Positions 20,605 through 28,370 of a stretch of DNA of 64,000 bases are shown one piece after another; position 1 is the stretch's first letter, and the number at the start of each line of letters is the position of its first letter. The notes below the pieces were generated by a model. That model worked only from the letters and a program-made list of their open reading frames with translations, did no database searches and was not told where the DNA came from. The stretch comes from Halobacteriovoraceae bacterium (GTDB lineage: Bacteria; Bdellovibrionota; Bacteriovoracia; Bacteriovoracales; Bacteriovoracaceae). Made by a program: the position numbers and the translations under genes. The stretch spans positions 434,001-498,000 of the forward strand of contig JACKAJ010000015.1 of assembly GCA_020635135.1 (NCBI GenBank), written 5' to 3'.

Positions 20605-21429
20605 TTACTTGCGTTTAATAATCACTTTATCACTTTTTACAGTTTGACCCTGGACATCTTTTTTGTTGATAAATCCAAAGAGTCCCTTTTTTCTTTTATA
20701 ATCATAATCTCTTGTATTGAGGATTTGCTTCGCAATAAGTTTTTTGTCAGCAGAACTCAATTCAACTCCTTCAATACTAAAGCGCTTGTCTCTCTTTTTT
20801 CCAAGGTGTTGGTGAAGACTAACTCTATAAAGTTCAATTTCATCACCTTCAAGAGGTTCTCCATCAAACTTAATTTTAAGTGTATCTAAGCGAGAAAACT
20901 TGTCAGCAAAACAATATTTAACAGGAACTTCCCCTCTCTCCGCACAGTTAAGACCAGTTGGATTTTCTACATATGTTAAGTAAACTTGAACTTGCTTAAG
21001 CTCTCCTTCACTATTGAGGAGCTCTTGTGACTCCATCTTTACTTTTCCATCAGCAATATCTTGAGCATATGTATCTTTCATAAATTCATAAGCAGCTTGG
21101 CAATCAATATTTGCAAGATCGTAAGCAAAGCTAAGAACGTTATCAATCGCAATATCTTCAGCTGTTAGCCAAACATCGTTATGAAGAACAGCTTTCATCG
21201 TTAAATTCACCTCACTTTCATTGAAATATTTTGATCGAACCAAAATAACTTCTGGACCATCAATACTAACAGATGAGCTCGTTAACTGATGAATTGTACC
21301 ATAAGAGTTTTCTAAATACTTTTCGAGTACTTCTGCTTCTCCAGATGTTAAAGGTAATTTGCTTCCATTAACATCTTGGGCCCACACACTCCCGAAACTT
21401 AAGACGAGTAGTAGTGCTAAAAATTTCAT
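20605..21429 (-). CDS. Periplasmic hypothetical protein
   Basis: 274 residues with a clear signal peptide (MKFLALLLVLSFGSVWA, cut before QD) and a good Shine-Dalgarno (GGAGGAATT). The mature protein is a mix of strands and charged loops, with three cysteines in its middle part (C115, C180 and C193 by count from the start) and a basic C-terminal tail. No family is recognised. It stands alone, ending at the shared terminator. Confidence 0.7.
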   Translation of the reverse strand: MKFLALLLVLSFGSVWAQDVNGSKLPLTSGEAEVLEKYLENSYGTIHQLTSSSVSIDGPEVILVRSKYFNESEVNLTMKAVLHNDVWLTAEDIAIDNVLSFAYDLANIDCQAAYEFMKDTYAQDIADGKVKMESQELLNSEGELKQVQVYLTYVENPTGLNCAERGEVPVKYCFADKFSRLDTLKIKFDGEPLEGDEIELYRVSLHQHLGKKRDKRFSIEGVELSSADKKLIAKQILNTRDYDYKRKKGLFGFINKKDVQGQTVKSDKVIIKRK

Positions 21430-21591
21430 AATTCCTCCTTCAGGACTTTCAATACAAATTTTAAATTATCCCTATTGTATCGATTTCCTTCACGGAGTTA
21501 GAGGGGGGCTTACATCTTTACAAAAAACCGTCAAAACTTTCGACAATTCCTGCTCTTTCAATTTCTCAAGACCTCAAATATACTATAAAAG

Positions 21592-22257
21592 ATGGATTAT
21601 TTAGAGCTTACGGGACGAACAGATTCGCACCTCACGAAGGTTCCGGGAACGGAGTTTCTCATCTACACTCCAATTCTAGATGATTTCCTTGACCTTCAAG
21701 ATTCCGCAACGAAAGAACTGATCGATTTAAGAATTGTCAGTTCTTATAGAAACTTAGACTATCAGTTGAAAATATGGTCTGAAAAAGCAGAGGGAAAAAG
21801 AGACCTCTACAATCGTGACGGAAAAAAACTCAAATATTCACAGCTTAACGAAGAGCAAATTCTCTCTGCTATCTTAAATTTTACCACTCTCCCTGGAAGT
21901 TCTAGGCATCATTGGGGGACAGACCTCGATCTCTATGACCATACCGAATTTAAAAATACAGATCAAAAATTGCTTTTGATTAATAATGAATATGAAAAAG
22001 GTGGACCATGTTTTCATCTAAGAACATTCATGGATAACAATAAAATTTTTTACCGCCCATTTGCTTCCGACAACCTCCCTATTTCGAGAGAACTTTGGCA
22101 CTATTCTCATCGATCTGAGTCCTTGAAATTCCAAAAATCCTATACTTTTGAAATTTTCAAAAGAAATATCCAAGAAATTGAATTCCCTTTGAAAGAACTT
22201 ATTGTTCGCGATCTGGCTCGCTATTACCAGCATTGCACAAGTGTTTCGATGCCATAA
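21592..22257 (+). CDS. M15-family D-Ala-D-Ala carboxypeptidase-like metallopeptidase, no signal peptide
   Basis: 221 residues. The M15B zinc-site motif SxHxxGxxxD is present as SRHHWGTDLD (S104, H106, G109, D113). It is preceded by RIVSSYRNLDYQ and followed by ELWHYSH, the ExWH motif that supplies the catalytic glutamate and the second histidine. Such enzymes trim D-Ala from peptidoglycan stems (VanY, DdpX-like). Unlike VanY no signal peptide or anchor is visible, so the protein is either cytoplasmic or exported by another path. TATACT lies seven bases before the ATG with TTTCAA 17 bases further up and no Shine-Dalgarno, so the mRNA is probably leaderless. Confidence 0.85.
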   Translation: MDYLELTGRTDSHLTKVPGTEFLIYTPILDDFLDLQDSATKELIDLRIVSSYRNLDYQLKIWSEKAEGKRDLYNRDGKKLKYSQLNEEQILSAILNFTTLPGSSRHHWGTDLDLYDHTEFKNTDQKLLLINNEYEKGGPCFHLRTFMDNNKIFYRPFASDNLPISRELWHYSHRSESLKFQKSYTFEIFKRNIQEIEFPLKELIVRDLARYYQHCTSVSMP

Positions 22258-22279
22258 TGACCCCAAAAATTTTCTTAAT

Positions 22280-22296
22280 GTAAGAAATATTCTTAC
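22280..22296. repeat. Small perfect palindrome
   Basis: GTAAGAA and TTCTTAC separated by ATA, 23 bases after the M15 peptidase stop. It may be a transcript-end hairpin, although no T-run follows. The rest of 22258-22485 is AT-rich and shows nothing else I can name. Confidence 0.4.
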
Positions 22297-22485
22297 CTCT
22301 ATAGTCTCCTTTATTTTTCTCTTTCTATTTGTGAATACAAATTTCTAAGTGGTGTCTTTTTTACCCCAATGGATCAATATAATGAGAGTTTATTTCTTTT
22401 TTAACTTTATTTTTATTTTGTTAATTTAAATACAAAGAAACTAAAGGAATTAGTCAGCAATTCATTAATATTTTAGGAGGTATCA

Positions 22486-23424
22486 ATGAAACTCTATCAT
22501 CTGAGTTATTCGTTTATTTCGGTCATTCTTTTCATGGCCCTCAACACAGACGCTTTCTCTCAATCGACACCGAAGAGAGGGCCAAGTTACGGTAAAAGTA
22601 AAAGAACATCAGGAGGTTCGTCGAGGTCATCAAGTTCTTCACAAACTCGAAAATCCCCAAGATCTTCATCTGAAGGGACTCGCAGTTCATCGTCATCCCA
22701 TAGCCGAAGTGGCTCTTATGATCGAGGAACTCGTAGAACTGATCCACCTGGGCGCACAGGTTCATCACAAAACTCGACTCACTCTTCAAAAAGAGGAGAT
22801 TATAGTCGTAGTGGCTCACGAGGAAGTGATCATCATGATAACCGAGGGGGCTATTCAAAATCGACAGATCGACGAGGACCTAGTTATGATCCAAATCGTA
22901 GAAGAGACGATCATGGAAAAGGTCCACGATACAACCCTCCAAGAACTCGCACAAGCGAATACAAAAAACAGCATTATCAAAGAAGAAACTATACTCCTTA
23001 TAGAAGAGTAGATTCACATAGAAACTATTGGAATGGTCGTTCTTACTATGACTACCACAGAAATCACTACCACGGGGCCCATGTTTATAGAGACTGGGGT
23101 ATCGTCTGGCATGTGGCTCTCGGTGATGGCTACTATTACGACAACTACCCTTACTATGTTTTTAATGGACTTCGCTATCGGTACTCACAAATTGATCACT
23201 GTAATGTTGTTCTTGAAGACGAAGATTACTACGATCCTAGCTATTCAATGATCGAGCGTACCTTCTTTGGTAACTTTAGCTGTAACATTGCCGTTGATAT
23301 GTGTATCCGTGAAGCCATTGATCTCAATGACTATTACGGCTATGACCGCTACGTTTGTAAAGAAACACGCTACGGTCGAGATTATGCCGGTTTTCGCTAC
23401 AGCCGAACTGTTATTCATTACTAA
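22486..23424 (+). CDS. Secreted Arg/Ser/Gly- then Tyr/His-rich low-complexity protein
   Basis: 312 residues with a strong Shine-Dalgarno (AGGAGG) and a signal peptide (about residues 1-25, ending DAFS). Residues 26-180 are low-complexity, rich in Ser, Arg, Gly, Asp and Tyr. The C-terminal third is ordered and very rich in Tyr and His (WHVALGDGYYYDNYPYYV, then DYYGYDRYVCKETRYGRDY) with four cysteines. The basic N-terminal part could bind nucleic acid, polysaccharide or acidic surface polymers. The C-terminal part recalls RcnB-like or secreted repeat proteins, but I do not claim a family. It stands alone and is followed by a clear terminator. Confidence 0.75.
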   Translation: MKLYHLSYSFISVILFMALNTDAFSQSTPKRGPSYGKSKRTSGGSSRSSSSSQTRKSPRSSSEGTRSSSSSHSRSGSYDRGTRRTDPPGRTGSSQNSTHSSKRGDYSRSGSRGSDHHDNRGGYSKSTDRRGPSYDPNRRRDDHGKGPRYNPPRTRTSEYKKQHYQRRNYTPYRRVDSHRNYWNGRSYYDYHRNHYHGAHVYRDWGIVWHVALGDGYYYDNYPYYVFNGLRYRYSQIDHCNVVLEDEDYYDPSYSMIERTFFGNFSCNIAVDMCIREAIDLNDYYGYDRYVCKETRYGRDYAGFRYSRTVIHY

Positions 23425-23475
23425 TAAAATTGAGCTCATAGTGAGCTCTATCTTCCAAGCACACAAAATACCGTT

Positions 23476-23502
23476 AGGCCTCCTTATTCTAGGAGGCCTT
23501 TA
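23476..23502 (+). terminator. Rho-independent terminator
   Basis: AGGCCTCCT (23476-23484) and AGGAGGCCT (23491-23499) form a nine-pair GC-rich stem with a TATTCT loop, followed by TTT. It ends the transcript of the Arg/Ser/Tyr-rich protein gene. Confidence 0.8.
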
Positions 23503-23531
23503 AATCTTAAGTCTTGTCTTTTTTTCTTATT

Positions 23532-24155
23532 TTAATTATTTGGTAGATCTAAAATTCGCCACAAATACCAACAAGCGATTGTTCGGTAGGGTTTCCAATT
23601 TTCAGCTGCCTTGGAAAACTGTTCAGCTGTCGGTAGTTTTCTTTTATTGTAAAGCTTGGCAAAGCCTTTTTGCAGTCCTAAATCACCTGTTGAGATCAGA
23701 TCTTCCCTTCCAAGGGTAAACATCATAAACATTTCAGCACTCCAAGGACCAATACCTCGGACTTGCGTTAAGGTTTCTATGAGTTTTTCATTTTCCATTT
23801 TTTTGAGCTTAGAGATTGATGGTAAAGTTCCATCGAGTATCTTATCTGAAAGATCTTTCACTGATTTCGCTTTCGCTTCTGAAAGGCCTGCTGTACGCAA
23901 AGTTGGAAGTGAAGCCTGCTGAACATGTTCAGGTTTTAGAGTGGCATTTGTTGCTTCAAAGAGAGCAAGAAATCGTCCATAAATTGTTTGAGCAGCTTTT
24001 CCTGATAATTGCTGGTAAACAATTGCTCGAGCCAATGAAGAAAAGAGGCGAGGTCTTTTGGGCACTTCTAAAGTACAGGGTCCCACAATTTTGATGAGAT
24101 CTTTCATCTTGGGATCTTTATTAAAAATCTTCATATACTGTTCGTGAGGAACCAT
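23532..24155 (-). CDS. AlkA-type DNA-3-methyladenine glycosylase (HhH-GPD)
   Basis: 207 residues, cytoplasmic. The helix-hairpin-helix motif lies at about 129-150 (LTQVRGIGPWSAEMFMMF) and the catalytic aspartate is D158 in LISTGDLGLQKG. The N-terminal helix RAIVYQQLSGKAAQTIYGRF matches the bacterial/yeast MAG1-type glycosylases. These remove alkylated bases such as 3-methyladenine as the first step of base excision repair. It follows the thioesterase gene by seven bases on the same strand, so both are co-transcribed. Confidence 0.9.
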   Translation of the reverse strand: MVPHEQYMKIFNKDPKMKDLIKIVGPCTLEVPKRPRLFSSLARAIVYQQLSGKAAQTIYGRFLALFEATNATLKPEHVQQASLPTLRTAGLSEAKAKSVKDLSDKILDGTLPSISKLKKMENEKLIETLTQVRGIGPWSAEMFMMFTLGREDLISTGDLGLQKGFAKLYNKRKLPTAEQFSKAAENWKPYRTIACWYLWRILDLPNN

Positions 24156-24162
24156 TGCTACC

Positions 24163-24585
24163 CTATTCTTCTAATATGATCCCACAGGCTTCAATCCATT
24201 CTTTATCAGGATGAAGCATTTTCCTTTTCTCAGTATCAAAAAATCCTAGTTTGAAAAAAGCTTCACAACAGTTTTCTGAATCTCTTTTCATAATTTGATG
24301 AACTGTCAAAAATCGTCCATCAAATTCACTCGCTTGAGAAACAATATTAATAACATCTCCACTTTTTAATTCTCTTTTAAATCGGACTTTGACTTCTAAA
24401 AGGACCGGACCTCTTTTTTCTTTTTGAATCTTTTCAACAGTAAATCCATTATTTGTAATAAAGTCCCATCTCGCTTTTTCAAAAATCACAAAATATTTAG
24501 AATTATTGACATGATGGAAGATATCCAAATCGGAATCCTGAACAATGTATTCAAAATTGAAAATTTTAGCACTTTTAATATCCAT
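24163..24585 (-). CDS. Acyl-CoA thioesterase, hot-dog 4HBT family
   Basis: 140 residues, cytoplasmic. The 4HBT pattern is visible in QDSDLDIFHHVNNSKYFVIFEKAR, where D22 (third Asp of DSDLD) and the HVNN motif correspond to the active-site region of YbgC/FadM-like enzymes. The rest is the expected beta-sheet wrapping (VLLEVKVRFKRELKSGDVIN). It hydrolyses acyl-CoA thioesters; the chain length is unknown. The promoter directly abuts the start (TTTACA, 18 bases, TATTAT, seven bases, ATG) without a Shine-Dalgarno, so it is probably leaderless. The AlkA-type gene follows in the same transcript. Confidence 0.82.
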   Translation of the reverse strand: MDIKSAKIFNFEYIVQDSDLDIFHHVNNSKYFVIFEKARWDFITNNGFTVEKIQKEKRGPVLLEVKVRFKRELKSGDVINIVSQASEFDGRFLTVHQIMKRDSENCCEAFFKLGFFDTEKRKMLHPDKEWIEACGIILEE

Positions 24586-24592
24586 GGGGAGG

Positions 24593-24622
24593 ATAATAGT
24601 GGTGATTAATAAAGATTGTAAA
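24593..24622 (-). promoter_or_regulatory. Sigma70 promoter for a leaderless start
   Basis: On the minus strand TTTACA (24622-24617) and TATTAT (24598-24593) are 18 bases apart. The ATG of the thioesterase gene lies seven bases downstream of the -10 hexamer, with CCTCCCC between and no ribosome-binding site. Confidence 0.6.
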
Positions 24623-26234
24623 TCATCAATTCGTTATTTTCGACTTTTTTGCGATGAACACGTGTTATACGCTTGAATAGACTTGCTTTTGATCGAGAAA
24701 CACTGCTGGCAACAGAGCGATCGACTGGTTCCAACTTTTTCCCATTTTTCCCTCTATTAAAGAGTTTATTAAAAGGATTCTCAGCACTCTTCTCAAAAGG
24801 GCTTTTGAACTTTGACGAAATCTTATCAAAACCTGATAAAGATCGAGCTCCTTGAGATCGTCTTCTCTTCTTTGATTTTTTATAATTCCCTGCGGACTTC
24901 GCTGTATACATACCCTTTTTACCCTGGGTCTTCCCTTTCGCAATTTCTTCTTTAGAGGCTTGAGCCGGGGAAGTCCGAGCTCCACCCGCTGCACCAGCCG
25001 ATCCCCCAGTTCCCGATGCTCCACCCGATCCAGATTTGTACCCTGGAACGAGAGCTCCTGGAGGGGCATCGTCGAATCCTCCACTAGAACTGGCAGTGCC
25101 AAACACAGCGCTCTGGCCGGAAGATCCACTTCCAGTCGCTGCTCCACTAGCTGAAGCATCTGCAGTTCCTCTTCTCGTGATCGCACCATCTTCTCCACCG
25201 AGTGGAGTGAAACCAGAATCAAGTCCTCCACCAACCGTTGGATTGTATCCACTTTGTGGTAACTGACAGTCCACATGAGTAGGATTTTTTTCACAAAATG
25301 AATCTACTGTCGTCGAGGATTTATAAGAAGCCCAATTTTGATTTAGGACGTCTCTATTGTTGGACAGATCGTTTAAGGCAGCAATAGATGAAGCTTGCTC
25401 TTCTACAGTCATCGATATTAGCTGAAAGAGAAATGCTCTTTGTTGTTGATTAAGAAACATATTATTTGAAAGGCTCTCTTCAGCACTAGCACAAGCAACC
25501 TCTTCACCCGAAACATTATTACACTTCTTTTTAAAATTCTGAGGAGTTGGCCACTGAGCTGCTATTTTTTGGAATAGTGATTGTTTTAGAGCAAGTGCAG
25601 TTGAGTTGAGTTTCTCTCGAGTTTGAACTCTAGCAATTTGCTTATCCTGTAACTCAAAGCCTTTGTTAGTCACATCTTGATTTTGTATTTTTGTGGTCTC
25701 CAGAACTGCTTTATTATTAGAATTCGTTATCTGATCTTGAGTTTGATAAAATTTGCTTTTCTCTTGATTCATCATTTCATAACTAGAGAGAACATCCACA
25801 AGTTCTTTACAAGCATTATAATCTAATGTCGCTTGTTCACCTTCTTGGCATTGGCAATAAAGCTTAATACCAGGAACATAATAGAAACCTTGATCTGGAC
25901 AGCTTCCATAATAGAAAATATCGTTTTTGAGTTCTCCTTGAGTCATCTCATAAATGATATTCTTAGTAGACTCTGCTTTTTTAGAAAGTTGATCGGCTGA
26001 AACATCTTCTGTTTGCGTCTGTTGTGAATTGACAGAAGCATTTCCTCTTCCATCTGTCTGCTCTGAAACATTATAATAAGTTAAACATTGTTGGAGGGCG
26101 CTGTAAGCGCTTTGGTATTCCTCAGAATCAGGATCCACTGAGTTCAATGCTTGTTGATAAGAATCGCAGGGATCTGCGAAGCCATTTAAAGCCCCTACTA
26201 AAAAAATAAATACAATTCCCCATTTTGATCGCAT
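24606..26234 (-). CDS. Large secreted protein with Gly/Ser-rich middle and basic tail
   Basis: 542 residues from the ATG at 26234, which gives a compact signal peptide (MRSKWGIVFIFLVGALNGFA). A TATAAT stands six bases upstream; a GTG at 26300 would add 22 residues. Residues about 20-340 are helical and Gln/Asn-rich with paired cysteines (PCDSYQQ, QQCLTYY, YGSCPDQGF, YCQCQEG, KKCNNVSGEEVAC). Residues about 345-445 are low-complexity Gly/Ser/Ala. The last 100 residues are strongly Lys/Arg-rich. No family is recognised. The layout suggests an envelope or surface protein whose basic tail binds polyanions. It is divergent from the pseudopilin-like gene at 26589. Confidence 0.7.
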   Translation of the reverse strand: MRSKWGIVFIFLVGALNGFADPCDSYQQALNSVDPDSEEYQSAYSALQQCLTYYNVSEQTDGRGNASVNSQQTQTEDVSADQLSKKAESTKNIIYEMTQGELKNDIFYYGSCPDQGFYYVPGIKLYCQCQEGEQATLDYNACKELVDVLSSYEMMNQEKSKFYQTQDQITNSNNKAVLETTKIQNQDVTNKGFELQDKQIARVQTREKLNSTALALKQSLFQKIAAQWPTPQNFKKKCNNVSGEEVACASAEESLSNNMFLNQQQRAFLFQLISMTVEEQASSIAALNDLSNNRDVLNQNWASYKSSTTVDSFCEKNPTHVDCQLPQSGYNPTVGGGLDSGFTPLGGEDGAITRRGTADASASGAATGSGSSGQSAVFGTASSSGGFDDAPPGALVPGYKSGSGGASGTGGSAGAAGGARTSPAQASKEEIAKGKTQGKKGMYTAKSAGNYKKSKKRRRSQGARSLSGFDKISSKFKSPFEKSAENPFNKLFNRGKNGKKLEPVDRSVASSVSRSKASLFKRITRVHRKKVENNELMIYNLY

Positions 26235-26240
26235 ACACCC

Positions 26241-26246
26241 ATTATA
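26241..26246 (-). promoter_or_regulatory. -10 hexamer for a leaderless start
   Basis: TATAAT on the minus strand followed by GGGTGT and the ATG at 26234. No convincing -35 or Shine-Dalgarno. Confidence 0.5.
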
Positions 26247-26456
26247 GCTTGAATAAAAGAAGCCTAAGGATTTTAAAGGTTTAAGCTTATTAATATCCAC
26301 CAGTTAGCGACTTTTTCCACTATAGAGGCTCCTGCCAATGAGAGTTGGCGATTTTTATCATTGATCGCGACCATTTCACTTTCCTCCAAATAGGGACATC
26401 TTTGCATTACCAAAAATCAACAACCTTCAAATGCAAATTTCTTGTTAACTCAAAGA

Positions 26457-26480
26457 TTTTGCCAAAATCTTTTGGCAAAA
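26457..26480. repeat. Perfect palindrome in a divergent promoter region
   Basis: TTTTGCCAAAA (26457-26467) and TTTTGGCAAAA (26470-26480) are separated by TC, within the 354-base region between two divergent surface-protein genes. A shorter GCCAA/TTGGC hairpin lies at 26334-26349. Either an operator or an mRNA hairpin is possible. Nothing else is recognised in 26235-26588. Confidence 0.5.
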
Positions 26481-26588
26481 AAGCGAGGATCTCCTATCTA
26501 GTCCACTTCAAAACACCTGTATTTTGGTGAAAATTCAATCTAACAGTAAAATAGAGAAGCGGGTGTTACTTTTTGTAGGGACAAAATT

Positions 26589-28091
26589 ATGAAAACAAAA
26601 GGAATGAGTCTGGTCGAAGTTTTAGTGGCTTCTGGATTGCTTGGAGCCTTAACACTTTATATTGCTACCAACAACAAATACATGAACCAATCAGCTCGCA
26701 ACTACGACACCAGTGTTTCAATTACTGATTTTAACCGCAACATAATGAATATTCTTAATCACCCTGCCAGTTGTAATGCCACAATTAATGCGAACCAAAC
26801 TCTTTTCAATACTGTTTTCAATTCGGCAGTTGGATCTAATACGGCTGCAAATAATTTCTCTTTTATGAGTGTCGAGGGCGATGATCCCAATACTCCTCCA
26901 AGTACTTTTGCTGAATTAGGTGAAGACATTGAAGATCGCTTTATTCTAAATGGTCTAAATATCATAAAAGAATCAGACACTAAATTAAATTTTCAAATTC
27001 GTTATGACAAAAAAGGAACCCCATTAGGTCCTAAATCATCAAGTAAAGTTTTTTCTATCGTACTTAATAACAATAGCGGAGTAATGACTTGCCTTGGGGT
27101 TGAAGACCTTTCGAATTTCAAAGAAAAATTTGCTCAACTCTGTGAATTTTTAGGTGGAGTTGTTAATACGGCTGGTGAATGTCGGTGTGCCAATGGTCAG
27201 CCCCTTGCAGCTGAAGAAGTTGTTTCAGGAAGTGGATGTCAAGATGCCTACTCACTTGTTGAAGATGAAGTGCAGGCAGAAATAGTCAGTCACTACAACA
27301 CTGTTATCGACCCAAGACTTGATAATCACGATGCCATACTCACTAACCACGAAGCTAGAATTAGTTCAAATAGTAGTTGGATTACGGTAAACGCTCCTAT
27401 TGTTGCTGCTAATAAAACACGCTCCGAAAGTAACAGCTCATGGATAGCAGCTAACTCTCCTATCATTACAGCCAATACTTCGAGGTCACAAAACAATCGA
27501 AGTGTCTTATCAAGTATGAGTGGTGGATGTTCTGGTGGTAAAATCCTAGCTGGTTATAATATTGGGACATCATCAGCTTCACCCATTTGTATCGACCCTC
27601 CATCGGGAAGTACAACAACAAATACCAACACAAATACGACAAATAATCCAAATATCAATATTGGAAATGCCAATTGTCCCCAAGGTGAATACTTATCGGG
27701 AATCAGTGCTAATGGAAATACGATTTCTGTGCAATGTTCAAGCATGAATGTTGCTTGCCCTTCAGGCCAAGTTCTCACAGGGATATCCAATGGCTCCGCC
27801 GTTTGCGAAGATAGATCAATTGCTTCCACCCCAAGTAGTGGTCCTCCTAGTGGAAATACATGTTCACCTAAAGGGGGGAGCTGTACAACACAAGCCGATT
27901 GTTGCGCCCTCAACTGCCCAAGTGGATCGACACCTTCGGTACCTCGTTATTTTTGTAATGCAGGCCAATGCACAGATGAAACAACAAGTCCGAATGGTTT
28001 TCCAATGATTGGGGCTTATTGCCAATTAGCGAATACCCCAACAGGTCCATCAACGAATCCAGGACCAGGACCTGGTCCACTTGGACCTTGA
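26589..28091 (+). CDS. Large pseudopilin-like protein (type IV prepilin N-terminus)
   Basis: 500 residues. The N-terminus KGMSLVEVLVASGLLGALTL is a type IV prepilin/pseudopilin signal: cleavage after G5, and Glu at mature position 5. The following hydrophobic helix would pack in a pilus or type II secretion pseudopilus. The body is far longer than a usual pilin (about 150-200 residues). Residues about 240-305 contain two copies of an NSSWI-x3-(A/S)PI repeat. The C-terminal 130 residues hold many cysteines (CSPKGGSCTTQADCC and similar) in a knottin-like spacing, and the end is a Pro/Gly tail. This suggests a minor, tip-located or adhesive pilin. No other pilus gene is nearby. Confidence 0.82.
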   Translation: MKTKGMSLVEVLVASGLLGALTLYIATNNKYMNQSARNYDTSVSITDFNRNIMNILNHPASCNATINANQTLFNTVFNSAVGSNTAANNFSFMSVEGDDPNTPPSTFAELGEDIEDRFILNGLNIIKESDTKLNFQIRYDKKGTPLGPKSSSKVFSIVLNNNSGVMTCLGVEDLSNFKEKFAQLCEFLGGVVNTAGECRCANGQPLAAEEVVSGSGCQDAYSLVEDEVQAEIVSHYNTVIDPRLDNHDAILTNHEARISSNSSWITVNAPIVAANKTRSESNSSWIAANSPIITANTSRSQNNRSVLSSMSGGCSGGKILAGYNIGTSSASPICIDPPSGSTTTNTNTNTTNNPNINIGNANCPQGEYLSGISANGNTISVQCSSMNVACPSGQVLTGISNGSAVCEDRSIASTPSSGPPSGNTCSPKGGSCTTQADCCALNCPSGSTPSVPRYFCNAGQCTDETTSPNGFPMIGAYCQLANTPTGPSTNPGPGPGPLGP

Positions 28092-28093
28092 TT

Positions 28094-28285
28094 TTATTTT
28101 TTAGTTTTAGCTTTAAATCCCTGGCAGTCTTTACCAGATGAACTTTTAACAATATTCATCGGAAGTGTTTTGGATTTGATATTAAATAATTTACAGCCAT
28201 GAGGTAGAGAGATATCCCAGCTGATATGGTAATACTGGCAGTTTCGACAATGAAGAATTTGTTTTTTGTCGAGTTCTTTTTCCAT
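28094..28285 (-). CDS. Small conserved four-cysteine protein
   Basis: 63 residues. Cysteines in CRNCQYYHISWD, GCKLF and SSGKDCQGF form a CxxC-x14-C-x25-C pattern. I know this arrangement (CxxC, TWD-like, P-GC, SG-x-C) from a widespread family of small proteins often mislabelled as uracil-DNA glycosylase. A zinc or iron-sulfur site is likely, but the role is unknown. TATAAT lies six bases before the ATG, giving a probable leaderless mRNA. It converges on the pseudopilin gene, with only two bases between the stops. Confidence 0.7.
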   Translation of the reverse strand: MEKELDKKQILHCRNCQYYHISWDISLPHGCKLFNIKSKTLPMNIVKSSSGKDCQGFKAKTKK

Positions 28286-28291
28286 AACACC

Positions 28292-28297
28292 ATTATA
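28292..28297 (-). promoter_or_regulatory. -10 hexamer for a leaderless start
   Basis: TATAAT on the minus strand, six bases (GGTGTT) before the ATG at 28285. No Shine-Dalgarno. Confidence 0.5.
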
Positions 28298-28370
28298 CGT
28301 AATTATTCATACAACTTTAGAAAATTCGGAAAAATTTACCGCTAATCGACTGTAGAGAGAATTAAAAAGA

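Noticed and set aside
22541..22858. A 105-codon frame antisense to the Arg/Ser-rich protein gene
   Set aside because: It mirrors the repetitive codons of the real gene and has no ribosome site.
23476..23502. The AGGCCTCCT hairpin as a mobile repeat
   Set aside because: It occurs once, directly after a gene and before a T-run, so it is an ordinary terminator.
24665..25294. A 209-codon frame overlapping the large Gly/Ser-rich protein gene on the same strand
   Set aside because: It is a shifted frame through low-complexity sequence; the longer frame has a signal peptide, promoter and coherent composition.
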